A stretch of 64,000 nucleotides of DNA from JAABVY01 sp964627935 (lineage in GTDB: Bacteria; Zixibacteria; MSB-5A5; JAABVY01). Under the pieces are notes generated by a model that was not told where the DNA came from, made no database searches, and saw nothing but the letters and a program-made list of their open reading frames with translations. The stretch covers positions 1 to 64,000 of the forward strand of contig CAZVLB010000018.1 of assembly GCA_964627935.1 (NCBI GenBank), given 5' to 3'. Made by a program: the position numbers and the translations under genes. Of this stretch, positions 32,541 to 42,920 are shown one piece after another; positions within the stretch are counted from its first letter, which is position 1, and every line of letters starts with the position of its first letter.

Positions 32541-34916
32541 ATGGCGAACACATATCTGATAGTCGAAATGATTGTGGCGGCTCTCTTCGCCATCCTGACA
32601 GTGGCTCTTTCGGGTAAATTTTTCCAGGCCGGTTTCCGGCGCTGGGGCTGGATGCTGGCCGGATTCGTTCTGATCGTATTTGGCGCAGCGCTGAGTGCGG
32701 CATTTTCTGTGCAGTCCTTTTCGCGCCTGTTTGTACCGGAGGCCAGCGTCTATGCATTCGGGGTGTCGACCGTATTGCGCGGCGCAGGCCTTGTGATGGT
32801 GCTTGGCGCGGTTTATATCTCAGTATTGCAGATGTACCGCGAACAGGCCCGATCCCGTCAGCAACAACATAGCCTAAAGCTCCTGGAAGTCATTCGTGAT
32901 ACGGTAAATCAATCCCTTTCACTAATCGAGCTTCTAAACTTCTCTATCCGCGAGTTTGTACGGGAAACAAATTCCGAGTGCGGATGTGTATTTATTTATA
33001 ATCCCAACCGCAAGCAGCTCGTCCTGGCCGCCCATCGCGATCTGCCCATGGATCTCGAGAAAGCCCTTGAACGAATCCAGGATAACGGTTCCATATTTTT
33101 CCGTACCCAGAAGGGCAACAGCCCGCATGTGGTCGGCAAGCTTTCCGATGCCGATCGTGTTACTTCCGATATGCTGGCCGATTCAGGCTACAGGTCGTTA
33201 ATCTCGGTGCCGTTGCCGGGAAGAAATGGCTCATTCGGGGTCCTGGCGCTGTTTTCCAGCCAGGCTTATTTCTATGAGCATGATCAGGCCCAACTGGTAT
33301 CATCAGCCGCGCATATCCTCGGGCCGGCGGTGGCATCACTGCGTATGGAACGTGATCTCAGGGATGCCTCCTCGCGCATTAAATCAGCCAAAAACTCAGA
33401 GAAATTTATTAGCGGCCTTTTGAAAATATCCACCAAAACCGGCGACCATGCACAGGTAGTAAATGATTTACTGGGCTATGCTGAGGAGAACCTGGGAATC
33501 AATGAGGCTGCTGTTTTTAAGATGGACCATCGCGAACTTTTCGGCATTTACCCCAATAAAGATGTCCGGCCCCGGAGTGAAATCAGCGAACATATGCGCC
33601 GGTCGATAGCCGAGCAAAAATCACTGCTGGTTCGTACTGATGCCGAGGGTACTCTTGAACGTACACTGATCATACCGGTCAATATTGAACAGCATGGAAA
33701 ATCGGCGGTGGTCTTCACTATGGCGAAATCTGCGCCCGATTTGAAGCCGGAGGATTTCGAGCATGTCCGCGCCGTGGCTCATGCAATGGCCCTGAGGCTG
33801 GAGCTTATGCAGAAGCCGCGAGTCGTCCAGGAAGAAAAGCGGGTTTCCGGAATTTCTGCAACCGGGTGGGATGAGCTTAATGATCTCAATAACACGCTGA
33901 CAGGAATTCTCGGAAATGCACAGCTTCTTGGCGTATCGCTCAGGAAAGAGGATTTCCGTAACCAGACGGCGGTCCTGCATACCCTGGATAAAATCGCCGA
34001 TGAGGCTTTCCGCGCCGGTCTCCGTATCAAGGGGCTTCAGGATCAGATCCAGAGTAAACCCAAAAATGCGGAAACGAAATCGGATCTGGATGCTGTTCTC
34101 AGATCAATCGGTATTTACGAAAACAATGCAGACAATCCCAGATATGTCCTGCGGGATTATCCCTCGATAAGATTTGTGCTCGATTCCGAATTAAAACCGG
34201 GTCCGGAAATAAGCCAATCAGTGATGAAAGAATTTTTGTCGCACATATTCCGCTGGCTCGAGGCCAATTGGCAGCCGGAGGACGATCTGCATTTCCGCAT
34301 GACAGATTCCCATGGCGAGTCACTGGTTATTATTTCTGATAAATCGGCCACTCCGAGTGCGTCAGAAATTGAAAGGCTGGAATTCGTCCCGCTGGGCATG
34401 TTTCCTGATCAGCAGATATCAGCGCTGGGGCATAAAATCAGGGGCGGGTATCTGTATTCCGATGATGGCGACGGTGATCGCTATGTTGTGTTCCGTCTGC
34501 CCAAAACCGGTCAGGTTGAAAAGGCGGCAAAACCTGAAAAAGCAAAACCGGCAATTCTGGCTATAGATGATCAGGAGATGATCCGTGAGCTTCTGGAGAG
34601 TATGCTGGATGAACTGAAATATCCGCATCATATCTGCGCCGATGGCTTAAGCGGGCTGGAGGCGTTTCAAAACAATAATTTTGATATTTTGATCACAGAC
34701 CTGGGCCTTCCGGATATTGATGGCTGGGAGGTGGTTCGCAAAGTCAAAGCGCTCAAGCCTTCATTGCCTGTTATCGTGATTTCCGGCTGGGGCGTGCAGA
34801 AGGCCATGAAGGACGCCCCGGTTGATCTGGCGGAGTTTATACTTGCTAAACCGTTCAGAATGGAACAGCTGGGGGAACTGATTCGAAAGGCCGAAGAGCA
34901 GCTTATCTCTGCCTGA
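32541..34916 (+). CDS. Membrane GAF sensor with degenerate kinase core and C-terminal receiver
   Basis: Protein of 791 residues. Three N-terminal transmembrane helices (to about residue 95), a coiled segment, two GAF-like domains (about 120-270 and 300-420), a HisKA-like helix pair, a region in place of the ATPase, and a receiver domain (about 670-791) with phospho-acceptor Asp720 in DILITDLGLPD. The HisKA segment reads LNDLNNTLTGILGNAQLL where active relatives have AHDFNN; the phospho-accepting His is Asn447. No N, G1 or G2 box is visible. ATG 32541 has AGGAGGAGG directly upstream. It is probably a non-catalytic signalling scaffold. Confidence 0.78.
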   Translation: MANTYLIVEMIVAALFAILTVALSGKFFQAGFRRWGWMLAGFVLIVFGAALSAAFSVQSFSRLFVPEASVYAFGVSTVLRGAGLVMVLGAVYISVLQMYREQARSRQQQHSLKLLEVIRDTVNQSLSLIELLNFSIREFVRETNSECGCVFIYNPNRKQLVLAAHRDLPMDLEKALERIQDNGSIFFRTQKGNSPHVVGKLSDADRVTSDMLADSGYRSLISVPLPGRNGSFGVLALFSSQAYFYEHDQAQLVSSAAHILGPAVASLRMERDLRDASSRIKSAKNSEKFISGLLKISTKTGDHAQVVNDLLGYAEENLGINEAAVFKMDHRELFGIYPNKDVRPRSEISEHMRRSIAEQKSLLVRTDAEGTLERTLIIPVNIEQHGKSAVVFTMAKSAPDLKPEDFEHVRAVAHAMALRLELMQKPRVVQEEKRVSGISATGWDELNDLNNTLTGILGNAQLLGVSLRKEDFRNQTAVLHTLDKIADEAFRAGLRIKGLQDQIQSKPKNAETKSDLDAVLRSIGIYENNADNPRYVLRDYPSIRFVLDSELKPGPEISQSVMKEFLSHIFRWLEANWQPEDDLHFRMTDSHGESLVIISDKSATPSASEIERLEFVPLGMFPDQQISALGHKIRGGYLYSDDGDGDRYVVFRLPKTGQVEKAAKPEKAKPAILAIDDQEMIRELLESMLDELKYPHHICADGLSGLEAFQNNNFDILITDLGLPDIDGWEVVRKVKALKPSLPVIVISGWGVQKAMKDAPVDLAEFILAKPFRMEQLGELIRKAEEQLISA

Positions 34917-35060
34917 TTTCCTTCAAGCGAATATGGGCTATCAATTTGGACTTTTTTGCCACGGTCTAATTTTTTTGGTTATGAGGGGTATCGGGGCAAT
35001 CAACTTTTGCCGCATGTTGCCGATAAATTTAAAGAAGATTTGAAACTATCAGGATTGCCG

Positions 35061-36365
35061 ATGCCCAATATTGATATACTTGCTAAATTAGATCAGGCTG
35101 ATGAAATCTTTTCATTGCCCCAGACCCTGATGGAGATTCTGGAGGAAGTCGAGAGTGAAGACTGGTCAGCCAAATCAATGGCCGCGATTATATCCAAGGA
35201 TCCCGGGCTGACTGCACGGGTTCTGAAAATGGCCAACTCCAGTTTCTATGCCAGCCGCACCGAGATATCGACTGTCAACAGGGCCGTGCTTGTTCTGGGC
35301 GCATCGATGGTAAAATGCCTGGCGCTGTCGGTTGCTATTTTCACCGCTCCCGAGGAAATCAAGAAAAAGTATAATTTCGATATCGGCGGCCTGTATATGC
35401 ATTATCTCAGCACCGCCATTGCGGCCCGTCAGCTTTCCGAGGCCACCGGCAAATCAAAGCCCGAGGTTGCCTTTACCGCGGGACTGCTCCATGATATCGG
35501 CATGATTTTCATGTTCAAGGTCGCTCCCAAAGAATATGCCGAGCTCCTGGCCGCTCATGAGTCAGGGGGGAAGCTGGTAGCGGCGGAACGAGAAGTGTTC
35601 AATACCGATCACGCCGAGGTCGGCTACCTGATCAGCAGAAAATGGAAACTGCCCGCCGCGTTGCAGAATGCTATCGGCAATCATCACCGCATAACGACAT
35701 ATGAAAACTTCCGTGATTATGACCATCTCGATCAAATCGTGGCGCTGGCCAACCTGATCAACCGCCATGTTTTCTCGCCATCGGGAAGATATGGGGAAGA
35801 GTCAATGAATCAGATCAGCAATCTTCTGAAGTCACTGCATCTGGATCAGGAAATAATCCGCAAGATCAACGACAAGAACCTTCAGGAAACTTTCAATGCC
35901 GCCCAGCATATCGGGCTGGAAATCGGCGATCCGATCGAGCTCCTCGAGAAGGCCAATCGCCAGATCATGAACTCCTACCTGACAATCGAATCATTGTTTA
36001 AAGAACGGCAGGAGTTGTCCCGTCAGATCATCGAGGAAGAGCATAAACTGGGCGCCATGCACTCTAAAAATATAGCAGTAGCGACACTCTCACATTATAT
36101 CAACAACGCCGCCACAGCCATTTCCGGACGGATTCAGTTGATGCAGATGCTCATGAACAACGGTAAGATCATTGATAATGAAAACAAGCTGGCCCCGGCT
36201 CTCACCGTTATCGATACATCGCTGAATAAGATCCTGGCAGTACTGGCCGAGCTCAAAGCACTGACGTCGCTGGATGATGTTGAATTCTACAAAGACTCCA
36301 GCACGATCAATATTGATGAAAATATCGATCAGCGCCTCAAGGCTATGAACAAAGTGATTGATTAA
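35061..36365 (+). CDS. HDOD-domain protein with C-terminal histidine-kinase-type dimerisation helix
   Basis: Cytoplasmic signalling protein of 434 residues. An HDOD domain (about 10-215) shows SLPQTLMEIL, SKDPGLTARVLKMANSSF and GLLHDIGMIF. The C-terminal part is a long coiled segment followed by TLSHYINNAATAISG (His345), which resembles a HisKA phospho-acceptor helix, but no ATPase domain follows. ATG 35061 has AGGA 6 nt upstream; a TTG at 34956 would add 35 residues without a ribosome site. It follows the degenerate kinase by 144 nt and may work with it. Confidence 0.72.
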   Translation: MPNIDILAKLDQADEIFSLPQTLMEILEEVESEDWSAKSMAAIISKDPGLTARVLKMANSSFYASRTEISTVNRAVLVLGASMVKCLALSVAIFTAPEEIKKKYNFDIGGLYMHYLSTAIAARQLSEATGKSKPEVAFTAGLLHDIGMIFMFKVAPKEYAELLAAHESGGKLVAAEREVFNTDHAEVGYLISRKWKLPAALQNAIGNHHRITTYENFRDYDHLDQIVALANLINRHVFSPSGRYGEESMNQISNLLKSLHLDQEIIRKINDKNLQETFNAAQHIGLEIGDPIELLEKANRQIMNSYLTIESLFKERQELSRQIIEEEHKLGAMHSKNIAVATLSHYINNAATAISGRIQLMQMLMNNGKIIDNENKLAPALTVIDTSLNKILAVLAELKALTSLDDVEFYKDSSTINIDENIDQRLKAMNKVID

Positions 36366-36503
36366 TCATAGCGGTTCTTATTCCAATCTGCAATTGATCT
36401 CTTGATAATTTCAGCCTCTCTAATTATCTTATGCGATTAAATAAATCGCAGCAGATAAATCGTTTTTTGATCTGCTGATGTGAAAAAGCGGAATGGAGGC
36501 TCA

Positions 36504-38000
36504 ATGAAATATTCATCGAAAGCGGTCGCGGCAAAAGACGCCCGGGGCGACTGCCTTGTCGTACCCCTTTACCAGGGCACATTAAAATCGAACACGCATT
36601 TGAATCAGATACCTGCAAAATTGCGAAACAGAATCGATAATCTGATCAAGAAGGATATCATACACGGCAAAAACGGTGAGAGTATACTCCTGGATGCCGA
36701 GAGCGGTTTTGGCTTTTCCTATATCCTGCTGTCAGGAGTGGGTAAGCAGGAGAAGCTGGGGCGCGATGCGGTTCGCGAGGCTGGCGGCAACCTGGCTCGT
36801 GGCGTAAAGGGCCGCAAATTCAAGAATGTCTCGGTGCTGGTTCCGGCGGGATTTAAAACCGGAAGTGATATCGCATCGGTCGGTCAGCTTTTAACTGAGG
36901 GCATGGAACTGGGCATTTATGAAATGCTGGAATATAAATCCAGCCCCGAAAAGAAATCGATGCCTCCCTTAATCAACTTTGTACTTCCCTCCAAATGGAA
37001 TAAAAAGGAATTTGATAGTGGCGCAAAAGTCGGTCAGATCATGGCCTGGGGACAAAATTATGCACGCGACCTGATCGGCCATCCCTCCAATATCCTCACG
37101 CCGCAGGAAATGGCTAAGCATGCACGCAGCCTGGCCCGCAAATACGGACTGACCTGCAAGGTTATGGGCAAGGCCGAAATCAGGCGCAACAAGATGAACT
37201 GCCTGCTGGGAGTGAATTCAGGCTCCGAAAAGGATCCGCAATTCATCATATTAAAATACAAGGGTCCCAAAGCTAATGGCAGACCGATCTGCCTGGTCGG
37301 CAAGGGCATTACATTTGATTCCGGCGGTATTTCGATCAAGCCATCGGAAAATATGGAACAGATGAAATGCGATATGGGCGGTGCGGCCTGCGTGATCGGG
37401 GCAATCGTCACAGCCGCCCGTTTGAAAGTACCCCTTAATCTTATGGCCCTCGTGCCGACAACCGAGAACCTGCCCTCAGGCTCGGCATACAAGCCGGGAG
37501 ATATCCTGAAAGCGATGAATGGCAAGACTGTCGAGGTGATCAATACTGATGCAGAGGGTCGTCTGATCCTGGCCGATGCGCTTTCTTATGCTCAGAAACA
37601 AAAACCGCAGGCGATTATCGATGTGGCCACCTTAACCGGCGCATCCATTATCGCACTGGGTTATATCAGTTCGGCTTTGTTTACCAATGACGGCAAATTG
37701 CGGACATTGGCTAGTTCGGCCTCCGAGTTTTCCAGCGAGAAGACCTGGGAGATGCCGCTCTGGCCTGAATACCAGGAGATGATAAAATCCGATCTGGCGG
37801 ATATCAAAAATTCATCCGGCAAACCTGGTGCGGTCTGCACGGCGGCGGCATTCCTGCATAATTTCGTGGGAGATTATCCCTGGGCGCATATCGATATGGC
37901 CGCGGTTGATATAGAATTCAAGGGCGGCGCCTACAAGCCCAAAGGGGCCAGCGGATATGGCGTCAGGCTGTTAGTGGAAATGCTCAGAAACTGGAAGTAG
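36504..38000 (+). CDS. pepA: Leucyl aminopeptidase (M17, PepA)
   Basis: Cytoplasmic dizinc aminopeptidase of 498 residues. The catalytic domain shows GKGITFDSGGISIKPS with metal-binding Lys and Asp, CDMGGAACV, and the signature NTDAEGRLILADAL (Asp and Glu ligands, Arg of the active site). The N-terminal domain (1-170) is the usual variable region. ATG 36504 has GGAGG 4 nt upstream, so it is preferred over GTG 36480. Followed by a bidirectional terminator. Confidence 0.93.
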   Translation: MKYSSKAVAAKDARGDCLVVPLYQGTLKSNTHLNQIPAKLRNRIDNLIKKDIIHGKNGESILLDAESGFGFSYILLSGVGKQEKLGRDAVREAGGNLARGVKGRKFKNVSVLVPAGFKTGSDIASVGQLLTEGMELGIYEMLEYKSSPEKKSMPPLINFVLPSKWNKKEFDSGAKVGQIMAWGQNYARDLIGHPSNILTPQEMAKHARSLARKYGLTCKVMGKAEIRRNKMNCLLGVNSGSEKDPQFIILKYKGPKANGRPICLVGKGITFDSGGISIKPSENMEQMKCDMGGAACVIGAIVTAARLKVPLNLMALVPTTENLPSGSAYKPGDILKAMNGKTVEVINTDAEGRLILADALSYAQKQKPQAIIDVATLTGASIIALGYISSALFTNDGKLRTLASSASEFSSEKTWEMPLWPEYQEMIKSDLADIKNSSGKPGAVCTAAAFLHNFVGDYPWAHIDMAAVDIEFKGGAYKPKGASGYGVRLLVEMLRNWK

Positions 38001-38015
38001 CGATCATATAAAAGA

Positions 38016-38043
38016 AAAAGCCCCGATGTCGGGGCTTTTTTTA
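38016..38043. terminator. Bidirectional rho-independent terminator
   Basis: The stem GCCCCGA/TCGGGGC (38020-38026 with 38029-38035) is flanked by five A on the left and seven T on the right, so it can end both pepA and the convergent beta-propeller gene. Confidence 0.9.
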
Positions 38044-38060
38044 TAAAACATATATATTGA

Positions 38061-39050
38061 TTATTTGGTCCAGGCCGGATTGAAGTCATTACCCGGGCCG
38101 GAAATTCTTGTCAACCCAGTACCATCAATATTGACAGTATAAATAGCTCCGTTGGAGGTGCCAAAGGCAATTTTCTTGCCATCCGGTGACCATGAAGCGG
38201 TTCCCGAAACCCACAGGCCCTCCTCCGGCTTGGCGATCAATGTCTCGCCGTACAGGTCGGAATTGACATAGTAAATGCCATCGCTCTTGAGAATCAAAAT
38301 CTTGCTGCCGTCCGGCGACCATGAGGGCGAGGTGGCGTCAGGATTAATCGATGCCATCTCCACCAGCTCTTCCGTGGTTTTATTGATTTCAGGAGAAGCG
38401 GGAAGAACCACAAGTCCCAGTCGATTCATATTTGCATTTTTAAGCTCTGCCAGAATAAATCCAACCTTGCTGCCATCGGGTGACATGGAAGTTGAAAGGG
38501 CCATCAACTGCCGTTTATCCTGAGGCAGATTTATCATCGTGATTTCCTCAGTATCGGTCTTGAACAGCCCAATAGTATAACTTGGGAATGTGGCGTCAAC
38601 CTGATTACCGGAAAGGTCATAGGTAAATGAAATCATGGAACCATCGGCCGACCAGCTCGGTGACTGTGCTCCCAATGTCTGCGTGAAACCGTACCAGAAA
38701 TTGTTGCGTACCCCGATACTGTCTATATATGCATAGAATAGATCATAGAGGAAATGATAACCGCCACCCCCTTCGGGATACTTGATATCGACACGGCCCT
38801 GGCGGCTGAATACGACACGTTTGTTATCCGGCGACCATGAAAGCCTGCCCTTGCAATTGGCGATTCCGGCAACCCAGGGTTGCTGATTCGAACCATCCGG
38901 CTTCATCAGCCAGACATCACCATTGCGCAAAAAAGCGATTTGTTCGCCTTGCGGCCGCACCTGAACATCCTGGGCATGAATTGAAGTGAATAAGACTACT
39001 ACACAGAAGAGAAATAGAAGAACGGGAGTGATTAATTTTGCTTCTTTCAT
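38061..39050 (-). CDS. Secreted WD40/TolB-like beta-propeller protein
   Basis: Exported protein of 329 residues with a signal peptide ending TSIHAQ. At least five repeats of the PD40/TolB type are visible, each with a core like WSPDGSKI, WSPDNKRV or MSPDGSKV following a short strand. ATG at 39050 has AAAGGA 7 nt upstream; a longer in-frame start at 39083 lacks one. It probably sits in the periplasm. Related propellers bind proteins or oligosaccharides, but nothing here shows the partner. Confidence 0.78.
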   Translation of the reverse strand: MKEAKLITPVLLFLFCVVVLFTSIHAQDVQVRPQGEQIAFLRNGDVWLMKPDGSNQQPWVAGIANCKGRLSWSPDNKRVVFSRQGRVDIKYPEGGGGYHFLYDLFYAYIDSIGVRNNFWYGFTQTLGAQSPSWSADGSMISFTYDLSGNQVDATFPSYTIGLFKTDTEEITMINLPQDKRQLMALSTSMSPDGSKVGFILAELKNANMNRLGLVVLPASPEINKTTEELVEMASINPDATSPSWSPDGSKILILKSDGIYYVNSDLYGETLIAKPEEGLWVSGTASWSPDGKKIAFGTSNGAIYTVNIDGTGLTRISGPGNDFNPAWTK

Positions 39051-39162
39051 TGCAGGTCCTTTCGTTTCCAGATTATACACCACTCAGGGCTATGCGTTGC
39101 CGGATTTTAGACTATAAGAATTTTTACCGGGTATGTCAATTTAGTCTTTGATTAATCCAGCC

Positions 39163-39198
39163 AAAAAACAAAAGGCAGCCAATTTGATGGCTGCCTTT
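39163..39198 (-). terminator. Rho-independent terminator of nifJ
   Basis: Reading the minus strand, the perfect 11-bp stem AAAGGCAGCCA/TGGCTGCCTTT (39171-39181 with 39188-39198) is followed by a T-rich tract (complement of 39163-39173). It lies 27 nt after the nifJ stop. Confidence 0.85.
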
Positions 39199-39224
39199 AT
39201 TTTATCGGAGATATACGTTCTAAC

Positions 39225-42200
39225 TTAAGCCGACACTTCCTCTTCGACCTTCTTGGTGTCCTTGGGCATCAGGTCGTAGCTCATCTCGGCCATCTGGCGA
39301 TAGAAATTCCAGCGCCTGTTGGCGTCCTGCTGAGCCAGTCTCATAAGCTCATTGAAACGGTCGGAATCGGCCGCCTTAAGAGCTCTCCACCTGTTTTCCG
39401 AAAGGGCATAGTCGATGTAAGGAATCGAGGGCTCGCGTGAATCGAGTTGCAACGGATTCTTGCCTTCATCGGTCAGAAGCGGATTATAGCGATACATGAT
39501 CCAGTGGCCGCTCTTGACCGCCTTCTTTTGCTCATCCAGACCCTTGGCCATGTTGATGCCCTGTGCAATGCAATGGCTGTAGGCGATAATTATCGAGGGA
39601 CCTGGATAGCTTTCGGCCTCCATGAAGGCCCTGACAGTCTGGCTGTGATTGGCACCCATGGCTACCTGGGCCACATAGACACTGCCATACGCCATCATCA
39701 TCATGCCCAGATCTTTTTTCTGGTTGGGACGGCCTGCCGCGGCAAATTGCGCCGTGGCCCCGCGCGGAGTAGCCTTTGACATCTGGCCGCCGGTATTGGA
39801 ATAAACCTCAGTGTCGAGCACGAGGACATTGATATCGCGTCCCGAGGCCATGACATGATCCAGGCCGCCGTAACCGATATCATAGGCCCAGCCGTCACCG
39901 CCCAGCGCCCAGACAGATTTCTTGATCAGGTAGTCAGCTACAGCATGCAGTGCCATAGCATCCTCGCCCTTCATGTCCTTGACTTTGTTTTTCAATGCCG
40001 CCACACGCTCACGCTGTTTTTCGATAGCAACAGGATCGCTCTGGTCGGCAGTGGCGATTTCATCATACATCTCGGGTACCACTCGCTTGAGCAGCTCCAA
40101 TGCGAACTCGTTCATTTTGTCTGCATTCAGACGCATACCAAAGGCGAATTCGGCATTGTCCTCGAACAGCGAGTTGGACCAGGCCGGACCGCGACCATCC
40201 TCACGGGTGCAGTAGGGCGTGGTGGGCAGGTTGCCGCCGTAAATCGACGAACATCCGGTGGCATTACCGATCAATGCACGATCACCGAAGAGTTGTGAAA
40301 GAAGTTTTACATACGGTGTCTCGCCGCATCCGGCACATGCGCCCGAGAACTCGAACAGCGGTTTCACAAACTGGCTGCCCTTGGTAGTGCCGATCTTGTA
40401 TGTCGAGGGATCTGTTTCGGGCAATGTCAGGAAGAATTCCCAGTTCTTTGCTTCCTTTTCACGAAGCGGAGCCTGGCGTTCCATATTGATGGCCTTCTTG
40501 TCGGTTTTCTTGCCGTCAATCTTTTCATAGGCCGGGCAGGCTTCTACACAAAGTTCACAGCCGGTGCAATCCTCAGGAGCAACCTGCAGAGTGTAAACCT
40601 CGCCATTTTTATACTGACGGGCAGGGGAGTGCAGGAATGACTCCGGCGCATTCTCCAGAAACTTGGGATCATAGACCTTGGGACGAATCGTTCCATGCGG
40701 ACAAACTATAGAGCAGATGCCGCACTGGATACAGATATCCGGCTCCCAGACCGGAATATCAACTGCGATGTTGCGCTTTTCGTACTGAGTTGTGGCAACC
40801 GGGTAAGAGCCGTCATCCGGGAAAGCAGAGACAGGAAGATCCTGGCCGCGTCCACGAATAATCTCGGCCGTGACTGTCTTGACAAAATCGGGAGCATGCT
40901 CGGGAACGGTCGGAGGCATTGTGATTTCGCTGGTGACCTCTTTCGGATAGTCAACCTTGTGATAATTTTTCAGCGCCGTATCGACCGCTTCATAATTCAT
41001 CTTAACGATCTTCTCGCCCTTGCGGCCGTAGGTCTTTTTGATAGCATCCTTGATAGCCGCGACAGCTTCATCCTTGGGCAGGATATTCGAGATGGCGAAG
41101 AATGCCGTCTGCATAATCATATTGATCCTGGCGCCCAGACCAAGTTCCTTGGCCAGGTCGATACCATCGATCACGTAGAAATTAATTTCCTTGTCGATGA
41201 TCTGCTTCTGGACCTCTTTTGGCATTTGATCCCAGACCTCATCCTGACCATAAGGGCTGTTCAAAAGGAATGTGCCGCCCTTGATGATGTCGCTCAGCAT
41301 GTCATATTTCTCAAGGAATGTAAAATTGTGACAGGCCACGAAATTGGCCTTGGAAATCAGGTAGGGCCTCTGTATAATATTTGGTCCGAAACGGACATGC
41401 GATACGGTCACCGCACCCGCCTTCTTGGAATCATATACGAAATAGCCCTGGGCGTAATTGTCTGTATGCTCGCCAATAATTTTAATCGAGTTTTTATTTG
41501 CACCAACTGTACCATCCGCCCCGAGACCATAGAACAGGCCGCGGAATACTTCCTCACCCTCGATGTCGAAATCCCTGTCATATTCCAGGCTGGTATGGGT
41601 GACATCGTCATTGATGCCGATAGTGAAGTGGTTTTTGGGATTATCGTTTTTGATATTATCCAGCACAGCTTTGGCCATGGCAGGATTGAACTCGGCCGAG
41701 CCCAGACCGTATCTTCCACCAACTATATTAGGTTTCTGATCGAATTTACCCCAGCCATGAATCATGGCTTCATCCATAGCCGCCTGAACATCGACATACA
41801 GGGGTTCGCCGACTGCGCCGGCTTCCTTGGTACGATCCAGCACGGCGATCTGCTTTACGCTGGCCGGGAGAGCCTCTGCGAAGGCTTTGGCGGCAAAAGG
41901 ACGATAGAGCCTGACTTTGATCAGGCCGACTTTTTCGCCATTATCATTGAGCCAGTTGACTGTCTCGTGCATTGTCTCGGCGCCGGTGCCCATGATAACT
42001 GCGACTCTTTCCGCCTCGGGATGGCCGTAATAATCGAAAAGATTATATTTGCGTCCGACCACTTCCTTAAAACGATCCATCTGCTCCTGCACAATATCCG
42101 GTGCAGCCTGATAATACTTATTGACTGTCTCGCGGGAGGCAAAGAAAACATCCGGGTTTTGCGAGGTGCCCTTGATAACCGGTCTTTCCGGATTGAGGCC

Positions 42201-42830
42201 GCGTTCTTTATGGCGCTTGATTATGTCATAGGGAAGCATCTGACGCATATCATCGAATGTGATCTCCTCAACTTTGGCGACCTCATGAGAAGTGCGGAAG
42301 CCATCGAAGAAATGCACAAACGGCACCTGGCTCTTGAGCGAGGCGGCCTGTGTGATCAGCGCCAGGTCCATAACCTCCTGCACCGAACCGGAGGCCATCA
42401 GGCCGAAACCGGTCGAACGGGTTGCCATGACATCGGAATGATCTCCGAAAATAGAAAGGGCGTGGGTGGCAACCGCACGGGCGGAGACATGGAAAACCGT
42501 CGAGGTCAATTCGCCGGCGATTTTGAACATATTGGGGATCATCAGAAGAAGGCCCTGCGAGGCCGTAAATGTCGTGGTCAGTGATCCGGTGGTAATTGCT
42601 CCATGAACCGCGCCCGAGGCACCACCCTCAGATTGCATCTCGACAACCGTGGGTATACTGCCCCAGATATTTTTTTCGCCGGCCGCTGACTTGGCGTCTG
42701 AAATCTCGCCCATGTTGGAGGACGGCGTGATCGGGTATATGGCAATTACTTCGTTTGTTGCATGAGCCACGTATGCGGCGGCGGTGTTGCCGTCGATCGT
42801 GACCATTCTGCGCTTTTTATCAGAAGACAT
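39225..42830 (-). CDS. nifJ: Pyruvate:ferredoxin/flavodoxin oxidoreductase
   Basis: Homodimeric-type enzyme of 1201 residues that oxidises pyruvate to acetyl-CoA and CO2 with ferredoxin or flavodoxin as acceptor. All four subunit regions are fused: an N-terminal alpha domain with YPITPSSNMGE, a gamma domain (about 420-630), two 4Fe-4S motifs (CIQCGICSIVCP and CTGCELCVEACP near 690 and 745) and the thiamine diphosphate domain with CAGCGETPY and GGDGWAYDIGYGG. GGAG lies upstream of the ATG. It indicates anaerobic or microaerobic carbon metabolism. Confidence 0.95.
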   Translation of the reverse strand: MSSDKKRRMVTIDGNTAAAYVAHATNEVIAIYPITPSSNMGEISDAKSAAGEKNIWGSIPTVVEMQSEGGASGAVHGAITTGSLTTTFTASQGLLLMIPNMFKIAGELTSTVFHVSARAVATHALSIFGDHSDVMATRSTGFGLMASGSVQEVMDLALITQAASLKSQVPFVHFFDGFRTSHEVAKVEEITFDDMRQMLPYDIIKRHKERGLNPERPVIKGTSQNPDVFFASRETVNKYYQAAPDIVQEQMDRFKEVVGRKYNLFDYYGHPEAERVAVIMGTGAETMHETVNWLNDNGEKVGLIKVRLYRPFAAKAFAEALPASVKQIAVLDRTKEAGAVGEPLYVDVQAAMDEAMIHGWGKFDQKPNIVGGRYGLGSAEFNPAMAKAVLDNIKNDNPKNHFTIGINDDVTHTSLEYDRDFDIEGEEVFRGLFYGLGADGTVGANKNSIKIIGEHTDNYAQGYFVYDSKKAGAVTVSHVRFGPNIIQRPYLISKANFVACHNFTFLEKYDMLSDIIKGGTFLLNSPYGQDEVWDQMPKEVQKQIIDKEINFYVIDGIDLAKELGLGARINMIMQTAFFAISNILPKDEAVAAIKDAIKKTYGRKGEKIVKMNYEAVDTALKNYHKVDYPKEVTSEITMPPTVPEHAPDFVKTVTAEIIRGRGQDLPVSAFPDDGSYPVATTQYEKRNIAVDIPVWEPDICIQCGICSIVCPHGTIRPKVYDPKFLENAPESFLHSPARQYKNGEVYTLQVAPEDCTGCELCVEACPAYEKIDGKKTDKKAINMERQAPLREKEAKNWEFFLTLPETDPSTYKIGTTKGSQFVKPLFEFSGACAGCGETPYVKLLSQLFGDRALIGNATGCSSIYGGNLPTTPYCTREDGRGPAWSNSLFEDNAEFAFGMRLNADKMNEFALELLKRVVPEMYDEIATADQSDPVAIEKQRERVAALKNKVKDMKGEDAMALHAVADYLIKKSVWALGGDGWAYDIGYGGLDHVMASGRDINVLVLDTEVYSNTGGQMSKATPRGATAQFAAAGRPNQKKDLGMMMMAYGSVYVAQVAMGANHSQTVRAFMEAESYPGPSIIIAYSHCIAQGINMAKGLDEQKKAVKSGHWIMYRYNPLLTDEGKNPLQLDSREPSIPYIDYALSENRWRALKAADSDRFNELMRLAQQDANRRWNFYRQMAEMSYDLMPKDTKKVEEEVSA

Positions 42831-42920
42831 TGCTTAACTCCAGCTTACTTTTGTTTCTGTATCTCTCTATTAATGAATGTATCGTTTTCTGATTAGATCT
42901 ATTTACAGGTATACGCGAGA

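Noticed and set aside
34956..35060. TTG start that would extend the HDOD protein by 35 residues
   Set aside because: No ribosome site before it, while ATG 35061 has AGGA at good spacing and matches the HDOD family N-terminus. The longer form cannot be fully excluded.
40695..42584. Open frame of 629 codons on the plus strand, antisense to nifJ
   Set aside because: It lies entirely within the strongly supported nifJ gene, shows no recognisable domain, and its composition mirrors the codon usage of the opposite strand.
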